Shown: positions 22,587 to 31,844 of the stretch, piece by piece
Layout: each line of letters begins with the position of its first letter
How positions within the stretch are numbered: the first letter of the stretch is position 1
Assembly: GCA_017623295.1 (NCBI GenBank)
Contig: JAGAPK010000055.1
Coordinates: forward strand, 1-64,000
Direction: 5' to 3'
DNA: 64,000 nt
Origin: Lachnospiraceae bacterium
GTDB taxonomy: Bacteria > Bacillota > Clostridia > Lachnospirales > Lachnospiraceae
Translations under genes and position numbers: made by a program
Notes under the pieces: generated by a model
The model's database searches: none
What the model was told of the DNA's origin: nothing
The model's input: the letters and a program-made list of their open reading frames with translations, nothing else

Positions 22587-24158
22587 ATGATTATTATTCT
22601 TTATACAAACGATATTCATTGTGGTATCGAAGAAAATATAGGTTATGCAGGACTGGCTGCTTATAAGAAAGAAGCAGAGGCAAGAACACCGTATGTCACA
22701 TTAGTAGACTGCGGGGATGCCATTCAAGGGGATTTTGTAGGCAGAGTGTCTGGTGGCAGTTATATTATTGATATTATGAACGAAGTCGGCTATGACTTTG
22801 TTGCTATTGGGAATCATGAATTTGATTATGGAATGGAACAGCTTAGGAAACTGATTGAGAAATCGAATGCAGAATTTCTGGGCTGTAACATTACCTATAC
22901 CGGACACGGGAAAAGTGCCATTGAAGCAGTGAAACCGTATAAAATTGTGCAATATGGAGAAATTTCGGTAGCATTTATTGGTGTGTCTACTCCTAACAGC
23001 ATTGCCACATCTACACCGGCTTTTTTCATGGAAAATGATGTGTATGTTTATGATTTTGCCGATGAAAATGATGGGCAGGAATTATATGACTGTGTGCAGC
23101 GATATGTAGACGAATGCGAGTACAAGGGAGCAGATTATGTAGTTGTGCTTTCCCATTTGGGAGATAATGAAGGTGCCGGTCCTTTTACCTCACTGGATTT
23201 AATTCATGCAACAAAAGGTATTGATGTAGTTCTGGATGCGCATTCCCATAGTGTATTGGAAAAACAGATAGTGAAAAATAGAGATGGACAAGATGTAATC
23301 CTTTCTTCGGCAGGTACGAAGTTTTCTCATATTGGCGAAGTTGTGATTGAAGAGGATGGCAGTATAAGCACTCGTTTGATATCTGATTATACAGCAAAGG
23401 ATGAAAGAGTGCAGGCATGTATTGATTCGATTAAAGCAACCTATGAAGCTGAAATGAAAAAAGTGATTGCGGTTTCCGAGGTGGCGTTGTCTTGTTATAG
23501 TGAGGATGGAATTCGTTTGGTGCGTTCCAGAGAAACGGCAATTGGTGATTTCTGCGCAGATGCTTATCGTGCTATTGGAAAAGCAGATATTGCTTTTGTA
23601 AACGGTGGCGGTATTCGTGCTAATATTCCGGCAGGTGAGATTACCTATGCTGATTTGTTTGCTGTACATCCTTTTGGCAATACGCTTTGCGTGGTAAAAG
23701 CGAAAGGACAGGAAATTTTGGACTGTCTGGAAATGTCCAGCAAAGATGTGATGCGTGAGTATGCCGAAAATGGAAATGCCGTTGGCGAAGGCGATGTTTT
23801 CTTTCAGGTATCAGGGCTAAAATATACGGTTGATACGAGCGTTAAATCTTCAGTGGTTTTGGACGAAAATGAGATGTTTATGTCAGTAGCAGGAGCACGT
23901 AGAGTAAAAGATGCTCGTGTTTTGAATAAGGCAGGGGAATATGAGCCGATTGTGCCAGATGCTGTTTATACTTTAGCAGCTCTCGATTATATTGTGAAAG
24001 AAGGCGGCGGTGGCTTCAATATGTTTATGGGTAATGAACTGCGAATTGATGAAGGTATGACCGATTATCATATTCTGACCACCTATGTGCGGGATATCCT
24101 TCATGGTAAAATTGGTGCAAAGTATGCCAAGGCAGAGGGGAGAATTATGGTTTTGTAG
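22587..24158 (+). CDS. Bifunctional metallophosphatase/5'-nucleotidase without signal peptide
   Basis: A 523-residue protein of the UshA/CD73 superfamily. The N-terminal metallophosphoesterase domain has TNDIHCG, DCGDAIQGDF, GNHEFDYG, SHLGDN and LDAHSHS; the C-terminal substrate domain (about 300-520) has NGGGIRANIPAGEITY and GGGGFNMF. Most relatives are exported, but this one begins directly with MIIILYTNDIHCG, so it has no signal peptide or wall anchor and should be cytosolic. It is the last gene of the HxlR operon, next to another phosphatase. The substrate is likely a nucleotide or nucleotide-sugar monophosphate. Confidence 0.88.
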   Translation: MIIILYTNDIHCGIEENIGYAGLAAYKKEAEARTPYVTLVDCGDAIQGDFVGRVSGGSYIIDIMNEVGYDFVAIGNHEFDYGMEQLRKLIEKSNAEFLGCNITYTGHGKSAIEAVKPYKIVQYGEISVAFIGVSTPNSIATSTPAFFMENDVYVYDFADENDGQELYDCVQRYVDECEYKGADYVVVLSHLGDNEGAGPFTSLDLIHATKGIDVVLDAHSHSVLEKQIVKNRDGQDVILSSAGTKFSHIGEVVIEEDGSISTRLISDYTAKDERVQACIDSIKATYEAEMKKVIAVSEVALSCYSEDGIRLVRSRETAIGDFCADAYRAIGKADIAFVNGGGIRANIPAGEITYADLFAVHPFGNTLCVVKAKGQEILDCLEMSSKDVMREYAENGNAVGEGDVFFQVSGLKYTVDTSVKSSVVLDENEMFMSVAGARRVKDARVLNKAGEYEPIVPDAVYTLAALDYIVKEGGGGFNMFMGNELRIDEGMTDYHILTTYVRDILHGKIGAKYAKAEGRIMVL

Positions 24159-24164
24159 TTTTTG

Positions 24165-24182
24165 ATAGCCTGCGGCTATTTT
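24165..24182 (+). terminator. Weak terminator after the 5'-nucleotidase
   Basis: ATAGCC (24165-24170)/GGCTAT (24174-24179) with a three-base loop and a short T-run. It ends the HxlR operon. Confidence 0.55.
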
Positions 24183-24573
24183 GTTACAAAACTTGAAACT
24201 ATATCATTATAATGATATAGACTTATCGCTATATGATATGGTTAAGGGATATCGTGCAGATGATTCCTACTTTTCTTTTGCGGAGGATTTTTTGAATAAT
24301 ACAATTTCAGTGCAACATTTGGGAAGAGCGATGAAACTTGGCAAGTTGGGAATTCAACATGTGCTGATTTCAACAAAAGCATTTCAAGCATTAAAATTTG
24401 TAAAAGCAGATTTTATTGAAAATGAGATTTACTATCCGAGATTTTATAACAGAGATTTGACAGCCAGAAAGAAGTATAAAAATAGTAAGGAAAATTTAAC
24501 AATAAATACAAATGAATTGTATATGTTAGATATTATCAGAGGAGAAATCAAAAATGGAGATACACGCTTATAA
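24181..24573 (+). pseudogene. DUF3990-type protein, N-terminal half missing
   Basis: The frame carries the C-terminal part of the DUF3990 family (ADP-ribosyltransferase-like fold): YDMVKGYRADDSYFSFAEDF, NTISVQHLGRAMKLGKLG and LDIIRGEIKNGDTRL. The first about 80 residues of typical members (the HGS and FGKGFYLT-type NAD-binding region) are replaced by a short KLYHYNDID joined directly. At the join lies a perfect 22-bp palindrome (24199-24220), which may mark a deletion. The start is a TTG with no ribosome site, and the nucleotidase terminator overlaps it, so this is probably a remnant of a toxin-antitoxin-like pair. Confidence 0.65.
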
Positions 24574-25004
24574 CGAATTATATTTGAGTCATGCTATGAT
24601 AACGTTGGCGACAATGCTGGATTATGCGGTGGTCTTTCGGAATGAAAGTATAGATACTTTTTTTGAAGATTTTATTACTTCGGGACTGGCAGCACAATTT
24701 GAACAAGGCAATCCGGCAGTTATTGCAGGAAAATCAGGTATAGATTTATATCGTGTTGCAAAAAAGAATTTTAGCGAAAACATTCCGGATTATATTTCAT
24801 TTCATCGTACATCTACTTACTGGGTTGGAAGGTCGCTTGCTTATTATCAGTGGTATGCGAATAAATCTTTTCAAGAAATTGTGGCAGATGTATGAGCAAA
24901 GACAAAATGATATTTCAAAGGCACAGTTTAATATCCTGAACGCCTTGGCAAAGACGTTATGTTGTAATATTTATGACTTTATGGACTCTAATTTGGGAAA
25001 ATAA
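24554..25004 (+). pseudogene. HTH-containing partner of the DUF3990 protein, broken by deletion and frameshift
   Basis: ATG 24554 (after GAGGAGAAATC) opens a frame HAYNELYLSHAMITLATMLD that ends at 24895 after FQEIVADV. From about 24888 another frame continues MYEQRQNDISKAQFNILNAL and ends YDFMDSNL, which is the C-terminal half of a Cro/CI-type HTH as found fused in this family. In intact relatives the two blocks are joined by about 60 residues including the first HTH helices. So a deletion removed them and shifted the frame. Overlap with the previous gene (20 bases) shows the pair was one operon. Confidence 0.7.
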
Positions 25005-25013
25005 ATTGTAACA

Positions 25014-25076
25014 TGCGCATCCTCAGTTGCAGGATGCGCAAACTTGTCTTGTGGATTTGTATAAGCCATGTATAAT
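25014..25076 (+). promoter_or_regulatory. LytTR operon promoter with upstream inverted repeat and GATGCGCA box
   Basis: TGCGCATCCT (25016-25025) and AGGATGCGCA (25031-25040) form a perfect 10-bp inverted repeat spaced by five to six bases. The right arm contains GATGCGCA (25033-25040), eight bases before TTGTGG (25049-25054), 16-bp spacer, TATAAT (25071-25076). An identical box stands at the same place before the MATE gene. It may be the LytTR binding site; terminator use for the genes to the left is the alternative. Confidence 0.6.
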
Positions 25077-25098
25077 GGCAAACATAGGAGGTACGAAA

Positions 25099-25560
25099 GT
25101 GAATATACAATATTATAAAGAACCTTCCTTGCAAGAGGATTATGTAGAGGTTCATTATCAGGAAGAATCCGAAACAGTAGAGGTTATTCGCGATTTTTTT
25201 GATTCTTTTCAGAGTATAACAGCGAAAAGTGAGAATGGAATGGTAAAGCTTCATCCGAATAGTGTTTTTTATCTGGAGCTGGTAGACAGAAAACTTTTTG
25301 CTTATCAGGAAAAAGAGGTATACCAATTAGATTACAGCATGCGACATTTCTTGGAGTGTTTTGAAAGCAACGGATTTGTTCAGATTGGAAAATCAACGAT
25401 TGTGAATCTTTATAAAGTTGGCTGTGTGAAAACGGACTTAAATATGAAGCTGCGTTTACATATGGACAATGGGGAAGTACTCATTTTGAACAGAACGTTC
25501 AAGAAAGCTTTTTTGGAAGCACTAACGCATATACAGGAGGTGTGTCATGAAAATCATTGA
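25099..25560 (+). CDS. LytTR-domain DNA-binding regulator
   Basis: A 153-residue protein consisting essentially of a LytTR domain (about 45-148: VKLHPNSVFYLELVDRKLFA, then MRHFLECFESNGFVQIGKST and LNRTFKKAFLEAL). It has no receiver domain, so it is not a classical response regulator. The start is GTG 25099 because AGGAGG (25086-25091) is seven bases away. It overlaps the next membrane-protein gene by 14 bases; stand-alone LytTR proteins paired with a small membrane protein are inhibitor-type two-gene systems in Firmicutes. Confidence 0.85.
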   Translation: MNIQYYKEPSLQEDYVEVHYQEESETVEVIRDFFDSFQSITAKSENGMVKLHPNSVFYLELVDRKLFAYQEKEVYQLDYSMRHFLECFESNGFVQIGKSTIVNLYKVGCVKTDLNMKLRLHMDNGEVLILNRTFKKAFLEALTHIQEVCHENH

Positions 25561-25981
25561 TAAAAATAATTTTTTTCCGGTTGTATGTACTGTTTTTACT
25601 TTATTAGTATTAGGAAAAGTGATTTTAGAAGCAATTGTACAGGGGCTTTTTGAAAATTATCAGCAAAATATTTTATTGATGTTTGTATTATCGGTATTAG
25701 CAACTTTTGTACTATCGCAGCATTATCGATTTCAGAATTGTCCTTTGCTTGTAGTAATTTTGGTGCAGTATTTGATTTTGATTGGTGTAGTAATGCTGAT
25801 TACGTGGATATCCACTTTTTTTGAACCAATGCATGAGGACGGTTATCACGACATGTTCTGGTCGTTTACCATACCGTATGCTGTTGGCGTGATAATTTAT
25901 TATGCGGCATTGTTTCGTGAGGTGGGTTATATGAACAAAACGCTGAAAAATATCAAGGAGAATACAAAGGAAGGTCAATAA
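25547..25981 (+). CDS. DUF3021/DUF6608-like four-helix membrane protein
   Basis: A 144-residue protein with four predicted transmembrane helices (about 8-34, 42-60, 64-88, 102-124) and WISTFFEPMHEDGYHDMFWS before the last one, a stretch I associate with small membrane proteins paired with LytTR regulators (DUF3021 or DUF6608). In such LytTR regulatory systems the membrane partner holds the DNA-binding protein inactive until a signal arrives. Coupling by overlap supports that role here. Confidence 0.7.
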   Translation: MKIIDKNNFFPVVCTVFTLLVLGKVILEAIVQGLFENYQQNILLMFVLSVLATFVLSQHYRFQNCPLLVVILVQYLILIGVVMLITWISTFFEPMHEDGYHDMFWSFTIPYAVGVIIYYAALFREVGYMNKTLKNIKENTKEGQ

Positions 25982-25992
25982 AAAAGAAAGAA

Positions 25993-26700
25993 GTGAGAAT
26001 TGAGATGGAAAATGTTAGAAAGAAAAACAAAAAAGAAATACGAGAGAATCAAGCAAAGATTACAGGAATGGATTATTTAGGGCTTGCCTTATATGCGTTT
26101 GGTGGACTTGGAATGGAAGTGCTTTATGCTTTCTTTTTGGAGCCGGCAATTTATGGTGCTCAGATGCAGGATTGGACGGATATGCAGACTATTATTCACT
26201 GGATTTTAACTTGCGTTACATGGGGACTTTTTGCATATGTTCTGATAAAGAAATCTGGTGAAAAGTACGAATATCCTTTGTTGGAAAAAGGTGCTGCAAT
26301 GAAAGCCTGGCAGTGGTGTGTGTGTATTGCTTTTATCCTACTTGCTTTTATTGTGGATTATATGAGTTGGGACGGATTTAAGGTTTATCTGGAATTTGTG
26401 AAAAAGGGCTGGCTACTTTTTGGTTTCCAGTACATATATTATGCGTTCGAAACAATGCTTTTTCTGTTGATTATTGTATTTGGGCAGAAGGCTTGTGAAA
26501 CATGGTTTCACAAAGTGCATATCCCTTATGGTGGTATTATTTGTGGGCTGACCTGGGGAGCAGCACATATTTTTACAAAAGATATGGCAACCGGACTTCT
26601 CGGAATTGTTCTTGGGGTTGCAATGGGTAGTGCATATCTATTGACAAACAGGGATTTGAAAAAAGCGTATATTGTATTGTTTTTTATGTTTATTTTGTAA
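25993..26700 (+). CDS. Membrane protein, degenerate CPBP-like
   Basis: A 235-residue protein with about six transmembrane segments. GLTWGAAHIFTKDMATGLLG resembles the third motif (F-x-x-x-H) of CPBP/CAAX proteases, but the EExxxR motif expected in the first is not evident, so catalysis is doubtful. It begins GTG 25993 or ATG 26005 (ribosome site weak). It follows the LytTR pair by 11 bases and is likely in the same operon. Function unknown. Confidence 0.65.
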   Translation: MRIEMENVRKKNKKEIRENQAKITGMDYLGLALYAFGGLGMEVLYAFFLEPAIYGAQMQDWTDMQTIIHWILTCVTWGLFAYVLIKKSGEKYEYPLLEKGAAMKAWQWCVCIAFILLAFIVDYMSWDGFKVYLEFVKKGWLLFGFQYIYYAFETMLFLLIIVFGQKACETWFHKVHIPYGGIICGLTWGAAHIFTKDMATGLLGIVLGVAMGSAYLLTNRDLKKAYIVLFFMFIL

Positions 26701-26717
26701 AATTTTTATATGGGATG

Positions 26718-26757
26718 AAAAAAGTCTGTGTCGGCTATGAAGCAATACAGGCTTTTT
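26718..26757 (+). terminator. Terminator of the LytTR operon
   Basis: AAAAAAGTCTGT (26718-26729) pairs with ACAGGCTTTTT (26747-26757) including one wobble, followed by T's. Confidence 0.75.
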
Positions 26758-26792
26758 CTATTAGAATATAGTTACAGAAATGCACTTGCAAA

Positions 26793-26838
26793 GATGCGCA
26801 GAAAATATCATTGCATTTATAAATAGATAATGTATAAT
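26793..26838 (+). promoter_or_regulatory. MATE gene promoter with GATGCGCA box
   Basis: TTGCAT (26811-26816), 16-bp spacer, TATAAT (26833-26838). GATGCGCA at 26793-26800 is 10 bases upstream of the -35, the same place and sequence as in the LytTR promoter. Suggests joint control. Confidence 0.6.
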
Positions 26839-26917
26839 GGTCTGGTTACGGCAATTTGGTGGATATTTAGTAGAAAACTAGTGTTATTTGTTATCAGAGG
26901 GACATGAGGAGAAAGGT

Positions 26918-28312
26918 ATGTTAAGCAAAGCGAAGAAAAAATTTGTCGGTGATAAGGCTTTTTACAAAATGGTTCTGGCGGTAGCCGTTCCGATTATGAT
27001 TCAAAACGGCATTACGAACTTTGTAGGTCTTTTGGACAATATCATGGTAGGACAGATTGGGACAGAGCAGATGTCTGGCGTTGCTATTGTCAATCAGCTA
27101 ATGATGGTCTATAATCTTTGTATTTTTGGCGGACTTGCCGGAGCCGGAATTTTTACGGCACAGTATTTTGGACAGAAAGATGATGAAGGTATTCGCCACA
27201 CGTTCCGTTATAAATTCTGGATGGCACTCATTTTGACTACAGGTGCAATTAGTATTTTTCTTGTAATGGGAGAAAATCTGATTCAGATGTACTTAAATGG
27301 GGAGAGTGATGGTGGCAATCTGGCAGCAGCATTATCGTATGGAAAAGAATATCTGCTTGTAATGCTGTTTGGACTTCCTGCTTTTATGTTTGTACAGATT
27401 TATGTGAGTACTCTACGTGAATGTGGTGAAACAGTCGTTCCGATGAAAGCCGGAATTACGGCAGTGTTTGTCAATTTGATTCTGAACTATATTCTGATTT
27501 ATGGAAAATTGGGATTGCCTGCACTTGGTGTTGTGGGTGCAGCGATTGCAACGGTGGTTTCCCGTTATGTGGAGGCAGCAATTGTTATTGTCTGGACACA
27601 TAGGCATCAGGAAAAGAATAGTTATATTGTAGGTATTTATAAAACGCTGAAAGTGCCGAAATATCTGATTGGAAAATACTTTATCAAAGGAGCACCTTTG
27701 TTAGTAAATGAAACATTATGGTCTTCCGGTATGGCGATGTTGACCCAGTGCTATTCGGTAAGAGGTCTGAGTGTCATTGCCGGACTTAACATTGCCAATA
27801 CGATTAACAACGTATTCAATGTCGTGTTTATTGCAATGGGTGATGCGGTAGCAATCATTATCGGACAGCTTCTGGGAGCCGGTAAGATGGAAGAAGCAAG
27901 GGATACAGATAATAAGATTATTGCGTTTTCAGTTACCTGCTGTATTGGAATTGCAGCGTTGATGGTTTTAATAGCACCATTTTTCCCACGCATTTATAAT
28001 ACGACAGATGATGTAAGGGCAATTGCCGTTCAGTTCATTATTGCACAGGCAATTTTTATGCCGCAGGCTGCTTTTATGCATGCAACGTATTTTACCTTAC
28101 GTTCCGGTGGAAAAACCATTGTGACATTCCTATTCGACAGCGTATTTGTATGGTGTGTCAGTGTACCGGTGGCATACTGTTTGAGCCGCTTTACGGCATT
28201 GCCGGTAATTGCGATTTTTGCTATGGTACAGATAGCAGACTGGATTAAATGTATTATTGGATTTATTTTGGTAAAAAAAGGTGTCTGGATGCAGAATATT
28301 GTTGCAAAATAG
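26918..28312 (+). CDS. MATE family efflux transporter
   Basis: A 464-residue MATE/NorM-type multidrug and toxin extrusion protein with about 12 transmembrane helices; the two six-helix halves begin with FYKMVLAVAVPIMIQNGITN and, in the second half, KGAPLLVNETLWSSGMAMLT. It exports cationic drugs or metabolites using a Na+ or H+ gradient. ATG 26918 follows GAGGAGAAAGG; an upstream in-frame ATG (26888) lacks a ribosome site. A single gene between the LytTR operon and its own terminator, with a shared promoter box. Confidence 0.9.
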   Translation: MLSKAKKKFVGDKAFYKMVLAVAVPIMIQNGITNFVGLLDNIMVGQIGTEQMSGVAIVNQLMMVYNLCIFGGLAGAGIFTAQYFGQKDDEGIRHTFRYKFWMALILTTGAISIFLVMGENLIQMYLNGESDGGNLAAALSYGKEYLLVMLFGLPAFMFVQIYVSTLRECGETVVPMKAGITAVFVNLILNYILIYGKLGLPALGVVGAAIATVVSRYVEAAIVIVWTHRHQEKNSYIVGIYKTLKVPKYLIGKYFIKGAPLLVNETLWSSGMAMLTQCYSVRGLSVIAGLNIANTINNVFNVVFIAMGDAVAIIIGQLLGAGKMEEARDTDNKIIAFSVTCCIGIAALMVLIAPFFPRIYNTTDDVRAIAVQFIIAQAIFMPQAAFMHATYFTLRSGGKTIVTFLFDSVFVWCVSVPVAYCLSRFTALPVIAIFAMVQIADWIKCIIGFILVKKGVWMQNIVAK

Positions 28313-28338
28313 CGGGACTTTTATTGTCCCGCTATTTC
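28309..28338 (+). terminator. Terminator after the MATE gene
   Basis: AATAGCGGGAC (28309-28318 region) pairs with GTCCCGCTATT (28326-28336), a near-perfect stem followed by TTT. It overlaps the MATE stop codon. Confidence 0.88.
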
Positions 28339-28545
28339 CATTAATCATCATAACTGTTTAAAGCAGTTTCCAAAGCTTCTAAAATGCTGATTCCAACTGC
28401 TGGTAATGCAACTAAAAATATATTAAAAATATATTTTGTGTAAAAAATCAATACTAAAATATGTAAAAATCACTTTTTTAAAAAAACAGTGATTTTTATT
28501 TAATTTCAGGGTATAATATAATCATAATTTGCAAGGAGAGGGATT

Positions 28546-29628
28546 ATGGAGCCGTATAAAGCAGAAAAATTACCAACAGAATACAAAATTGATAAAGAAA
28601 TGCTTCGTTTACTGGCAGAGGCTAATGTAAAATATGGAGAATACAAATCCTTATTAAATACATTGGAGTTTGATTCCAGTTACTTTTTGGATTCCATTTT
28701 GTTAAACGAAAGTTATAAATCGACACAAATTGAAGGTACACAGATTTCACAGGATGAGATGTACTATCTGAAGTATATGGAAAAGACTGATGACAATCAG
28801 GAAATTCAAAATCTGAAAAAGACAATAGAGTATGCATATCAAAAAATTAAAAATGGAGCTCAAATTAGTCTTGGATTGGTAAATGAAATGCATCGCATTA
28901 TTTTGGACAGTGTACGTGGAGCAGAAAAAACGCCAGGGCAAATTAGAACAACACAGAATTGGATTGGACCGCGAGGCGTGGGAATTGAAGGTGCTATTTT
29001 TATTCCACCGGTTCCAGAGGATGTACATGAATTGCTCTTGAATTTGTATGAATATATGAATGATGAATTTACGGACCCGTTATTGATAAATCTGGCAATA
29101 TCGCATGCGCAATTCGAAACGATTCATGCCTACAAAGATGGTAATGGACGTTTGGGAAGGGCTTTGATTCCGGTACAGATGGCAATGCTTGATGAAGAGA
29201 AACCGATTCTCTATATGTCAGAAATTTTGGAATTCTATAAACCTTCCTATCAGCGATATTTGATGGAAAGCAGAAAGGGAAATATTACCGGATTTATTAA
29301 ATTCTTTTTGCAATGCATAATTGACCAGTGCAATAGTTATATTTATAAAATCGAGCGAATTAAAGAAATATATCGTGAGGATATGCAGAAGATTGAAAGT
29401 ATTAAGGGAAATTCTGTATATAAAATTATGCCGATTATTATGAGGCAGATTGTATTTACCAAAAAAGAAATTATCGAAGAGTCCGGTGTTTCTGTTAATG
29501 CAGTGTCCAACATTATCAATCAATTGGTTGGATTGGGTATTGTTGTCCCGGATAGTTCGGTGGTTAAAAAAGGTTTTCGATACCAGAGTATTTATGAAAT
29601 ATTCGTAGGTAAAAAAGAGTACATGTAA
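28546..29628 (+). CDS. Fic/DOC family AMP-transferase (self-inhibited)
   Basis: A 360-residue Fic protein. The N-terminal part carries STQIEGTQIS, fitting the (S/T)xxxE(G/N) inhibitory helix of class II Fic proteins; the Fic core is HAYKDGNGRLGR (about residues 193-204; the usual HPFxxGNGRxxR with Tyr for Phe), where His is the catalytic base and the Asp and Arg bind metal and nucleotide. The C-terminal third (about 275-350) is a winged helix (FTKKEIIEESGVSVNAVSNI). It probably AMPylates a bacterial target and may double as a DNA-binding regulator. AGGAGAGG precedes the ATG. Confidence 0.88.
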   Translation: MEPYKAEKLPTEYKIDKEMLRLLAEANVKYGEYKSLLNTLEFDSSYFLDSILLNESYKSTQIEGTQISQDEMYYLKYMEKTDDNQEIQNLKKTIEYAYQKIKNGAQISLGLVNEMHRIILDSVRGAEKTPGQIRTTQNWIGPRGVGIEGAIFIPPVPEDVHELLLNLYEYMNDEFTDPLLINLAISHAQFETIHAYKDGNGRLGRALIPVQMAMLDEEKPILYMSEILEFYKPSYQRYLMESRKGNITGFIKFFLQCIIDQCNSYIYKIERIKEIYREDMQKIESIKGNSVYKIMPIIMRQIVFTKKEIIEESGVSVNAVSNIINQLVGLGIVVPDSSVVKKGFRYQSIYEIFVGKKEYM

Positions 29629-29757
29629 TAGTGGGCTTTTGCTTAGCTTACCAGTTATTCTTTATACGGACTCTAATCTCCTGCCATTATGACAAGTTGC
29701 AATGCAATTAGTGATATGATAAAATTTCTGTAAAAATTTTGTTGTGGGGAGACGGAG

Positions 29758-31473
29758 ATGCAGAGAAAAGTGCGAAAGATGAAATTAAGTGGGAAAATAA
29801 CATTAACTTCCATGCTGATTGTGTTGTTTATCAGTTTGTTGATTAGTGGGATTAGTATATCCTATATGAAGAATTATTTGCTGAATGTCAGTCGGGATTA
29901 TACCAAATCGGTGGCAGAAACGGCGGCAGCGACAATTGACGGCAATCAGATTGCAGGAATTCAAGCTGGTGATGAAGAAACAGAGGATTATAGAATTATA
30001 TTGGAGCAATTGCAGGCCTTTCTGGTAAATGAAGATGTGGAATATATTTATACAATGCGCCAAGTGGATGGAACGGTACAGTTTGTGGTGGATGCCGATA
30101 CAGAAGAAGGGGCGTCTATTGGAGAAGAGTATGAAACATATGATAAAATCGACATTGCTTTTACGGGAGAAATCACTCTTGATGATGAAGTGACAACAGA
30201 TGAATGGGGAAGCTATTATAGTGCATTTGCTCCAATTTATGATGATAATGGTGCAGTAGTAGCGATTGTGGGAGTTGATTGTTCGGTAGACAGCATTAAT
30301 GAAAAAACGCAGAATATGGCGAAAGTTCTGGTAATTGTGGAAGCTATCAGCATATTAGTGGCATTCCTTATTTCGATGTTTACAGGACAGTTGATGGCCA
30401 AAAATGTACTGGTAATTAATCACAAGATGGAAGAACTGGCAGGAAATGGTGGAGATTTAACGCAAGAAATTCAGATTAACAGTGGAGATGAAATTGAAAG
30501 TGTTGCCAATAGCTTTAATGCGTTTATTGTAAAATTACGCAGCATGATGTTATCGGTAAAAGACAATGGTGAAAAATTGGAAAAAGCAACCAATCAGACG
30601 AATCAGGAGCTTTTTGAGGCGACCGCCGGATTGAATCAAATTTCAAATGCTTTAAATGAAATGAATCGGACAATGCAGGAAACAAACAGTTCTGTGACAG
30701 AAATTGAAGAGGCAACGATACAAGTTAAAAGGATGTCTGAAGCATTGTATGAACAAACTCAAACGGGAGCAGAGTACGCAGATAAGGTTAGTAAAACAGC
30801 AGAGGAATCAAGAAGAACTTGTCAGAATTCGAAGGAACAAATGTGTCAGAGAGTTGGAGAAATGTCCAATGTTCTTACCGATAAAATTGAGGCATCCATG
30901 AAGATTGCCAAAGTCATGGATTTAACGAAGAACATTATTTCCATATCATCACAAACGCAGATGTTATCATTAAATGCCAGTATTGAAGCAGCACGAGCGG
31001 GAGAAGAAGGAAGAGGCTTTGCTGTAGTAGCAGATGAAGTCGGTAAATTGGCAGATGTGACTGCGCAGATTGCAAAGGAAATTGAAAGTATTAATCATTT
31101 TACAGTAGACACAGTAAATGAATTGGTTACTGTTTCAAAAGAAATGACTTCTTTTGTTGAGGATGTAATCAGTAAAGATTATGATAAAATGGTGGAGATT
31201 GGACAAGCATACCACAGAGACTCAACAGAATTTATGGAACAGTTCAAACAGTTTCGACAGCTTTCAGAGCAGCTTTCGGATAATATGGATACAATAGAGG
31301 GTCATATCGGTAGGATTGTAGAAGTAATAGAAGAAGAAACAACAAATATTTCGAACGCAGCAGATGTTTCTGACAGAGTTTGCGAAAAAATGCAGTCGGC
31401 TAGCACCAATGGAACAATTAATGAAGAAATTGCAAACGAACTGGGTGAAATGCTGGATAAATTCACAGTATAA
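29758..31473 (+). CDS. Methyl-accepting chemotaxis protein
   Basis: A 571-residue chemoreceptor. A first transmembrane helix (about 15-38), an extracytoplasmic Cache-type sensor (about 40-190; [20 protein letters not shown]), a second helix (about 196-215) and a HAMP domain (about 215-265), then the signalling coiled coil whose hairpin tip reads [20 protein letters not shown]. It senses an unknown ligand and controls CheA through CheW, encoded elsewhere. It starts after GGGGAG with a spacer of about nine bases. A small zinc-ribbon gene follows. Confidence 0.9.
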   Translation: MQRKVRKMKLSGKITLTSMLIVLFISLLISGISISYMKNYLLNVSRDYTKSVAETAAATIDGNQIAGIQAGDEETEDYRIILEQLQAFLVNEDVEYIYTMRQVDGTVQFVVDADTEEGASIGEEYETYDKIDIAFTGEITLDDEVTTDEWGSYYSAFAPIYDDNGAVVAIVGVDCSVDSINEKTQNMAKVLVIVEAISILVAFLISMFTGQLMAKNVLVINHKMEELAGNGGDLTQEIQINSGDEIESVANSFNAFIVKLRSMMLSVKDNGEKLEKATNQTNQELFEATAGLNQISNALNEMNRTMQETNSSVTEIEEATIQVKRMSEALYEQTQTGAEYADKVSKTAEESRRTCQNSKEQMCQRVGEMSNVLTDKIEASMKIAKVMDLTKNIISISSQTQMLSLNASIEAARAGEEGRGFAVVADEVGKLADVTAQIAKEIESINHFTVDTVNELVTVSKEMTSFVEDVISKDYDKMVEIGQAYHRDSTEFMEQFKQFRQLSEQLSDNMDTIEGHIGRIVEVIEEETTNISNAADVSDRVCEKMQSASTNGTINEEIANELGEMLDKFTV

Positions 31474-31508
31474 AGAAGTTTAAATATTGATAGATGAGAG
31501 GCAAAACT

Positions 31509-31775
31509 ATGTATTACGTACCAGATGGAACAACTAGATGTGGATATTATGAATGTGAAGATTGTGGTAATCGCTTTCTTTCACTTGATACAGAACCAAG
31601 CATTATCTGCCCAAGTTGTGGTGGAGATTTGGACTGGGAAATTGGATTGGATGAAGAAATGCCGGTAGCCCAGGAGAGCGCAAAGTTAATCAAGATTGTA
31701 GAAGGCGAAGAAGTGGAGAAGATGGATATTCTTCTAAGCCTTGCCATTACTGGTGGCGATTATGAATGGATATAA
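31509..31775 (+). CDS. Small zinc-ribbon-like protein
   Basis: An 88-residue protein with two CxxC-type pairs (CEDCGN and CPSCGG) that could bind one zinc, followed by an acidic tail. I know similar unnamed proteins in Lachnospiraceae but no function. ATG 31509 follows GAGAGG. Only 35 bases separate it from the chemoreceptor, so the two may be one transcript. Confidence 0.6.
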   Translation: MYYVPDGTTRCGYYECEDCGNRFLSLDTEPSIICPSCGGDLDWEIGLDEEMPVAQESAKLIKIVEGEEVEKMDILLSLAITGGDYEWI

Positions 31776-31816
31776 CTGTTTGTGGCAATAAGAGTATGAG
31801 ATTATTGAGTTTGAGT

Positions 31817-31844
31817 AGAGCGTATTTGTTTACAAATACGCTCT
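31817..31844. terminator. Perfect 13-bp hairpin between convergent genes
   Basis: AGAGCGTATTTGT (31817-31829) and ACAAATACGCTCT (31832-31844) form a perfect stem with a two-base TT loop. The minus-strand gene's stop codon (31830-31832) falls within it. It likely terminates transcription from both sides. Confidence 0.75.

Noticed and set aside
24554-24895. The 113-codon frame as an intact protein
   Set aside because: The conserved C-terminal HTH continues in another frame, so the stop at 24895 is a frameshift product.
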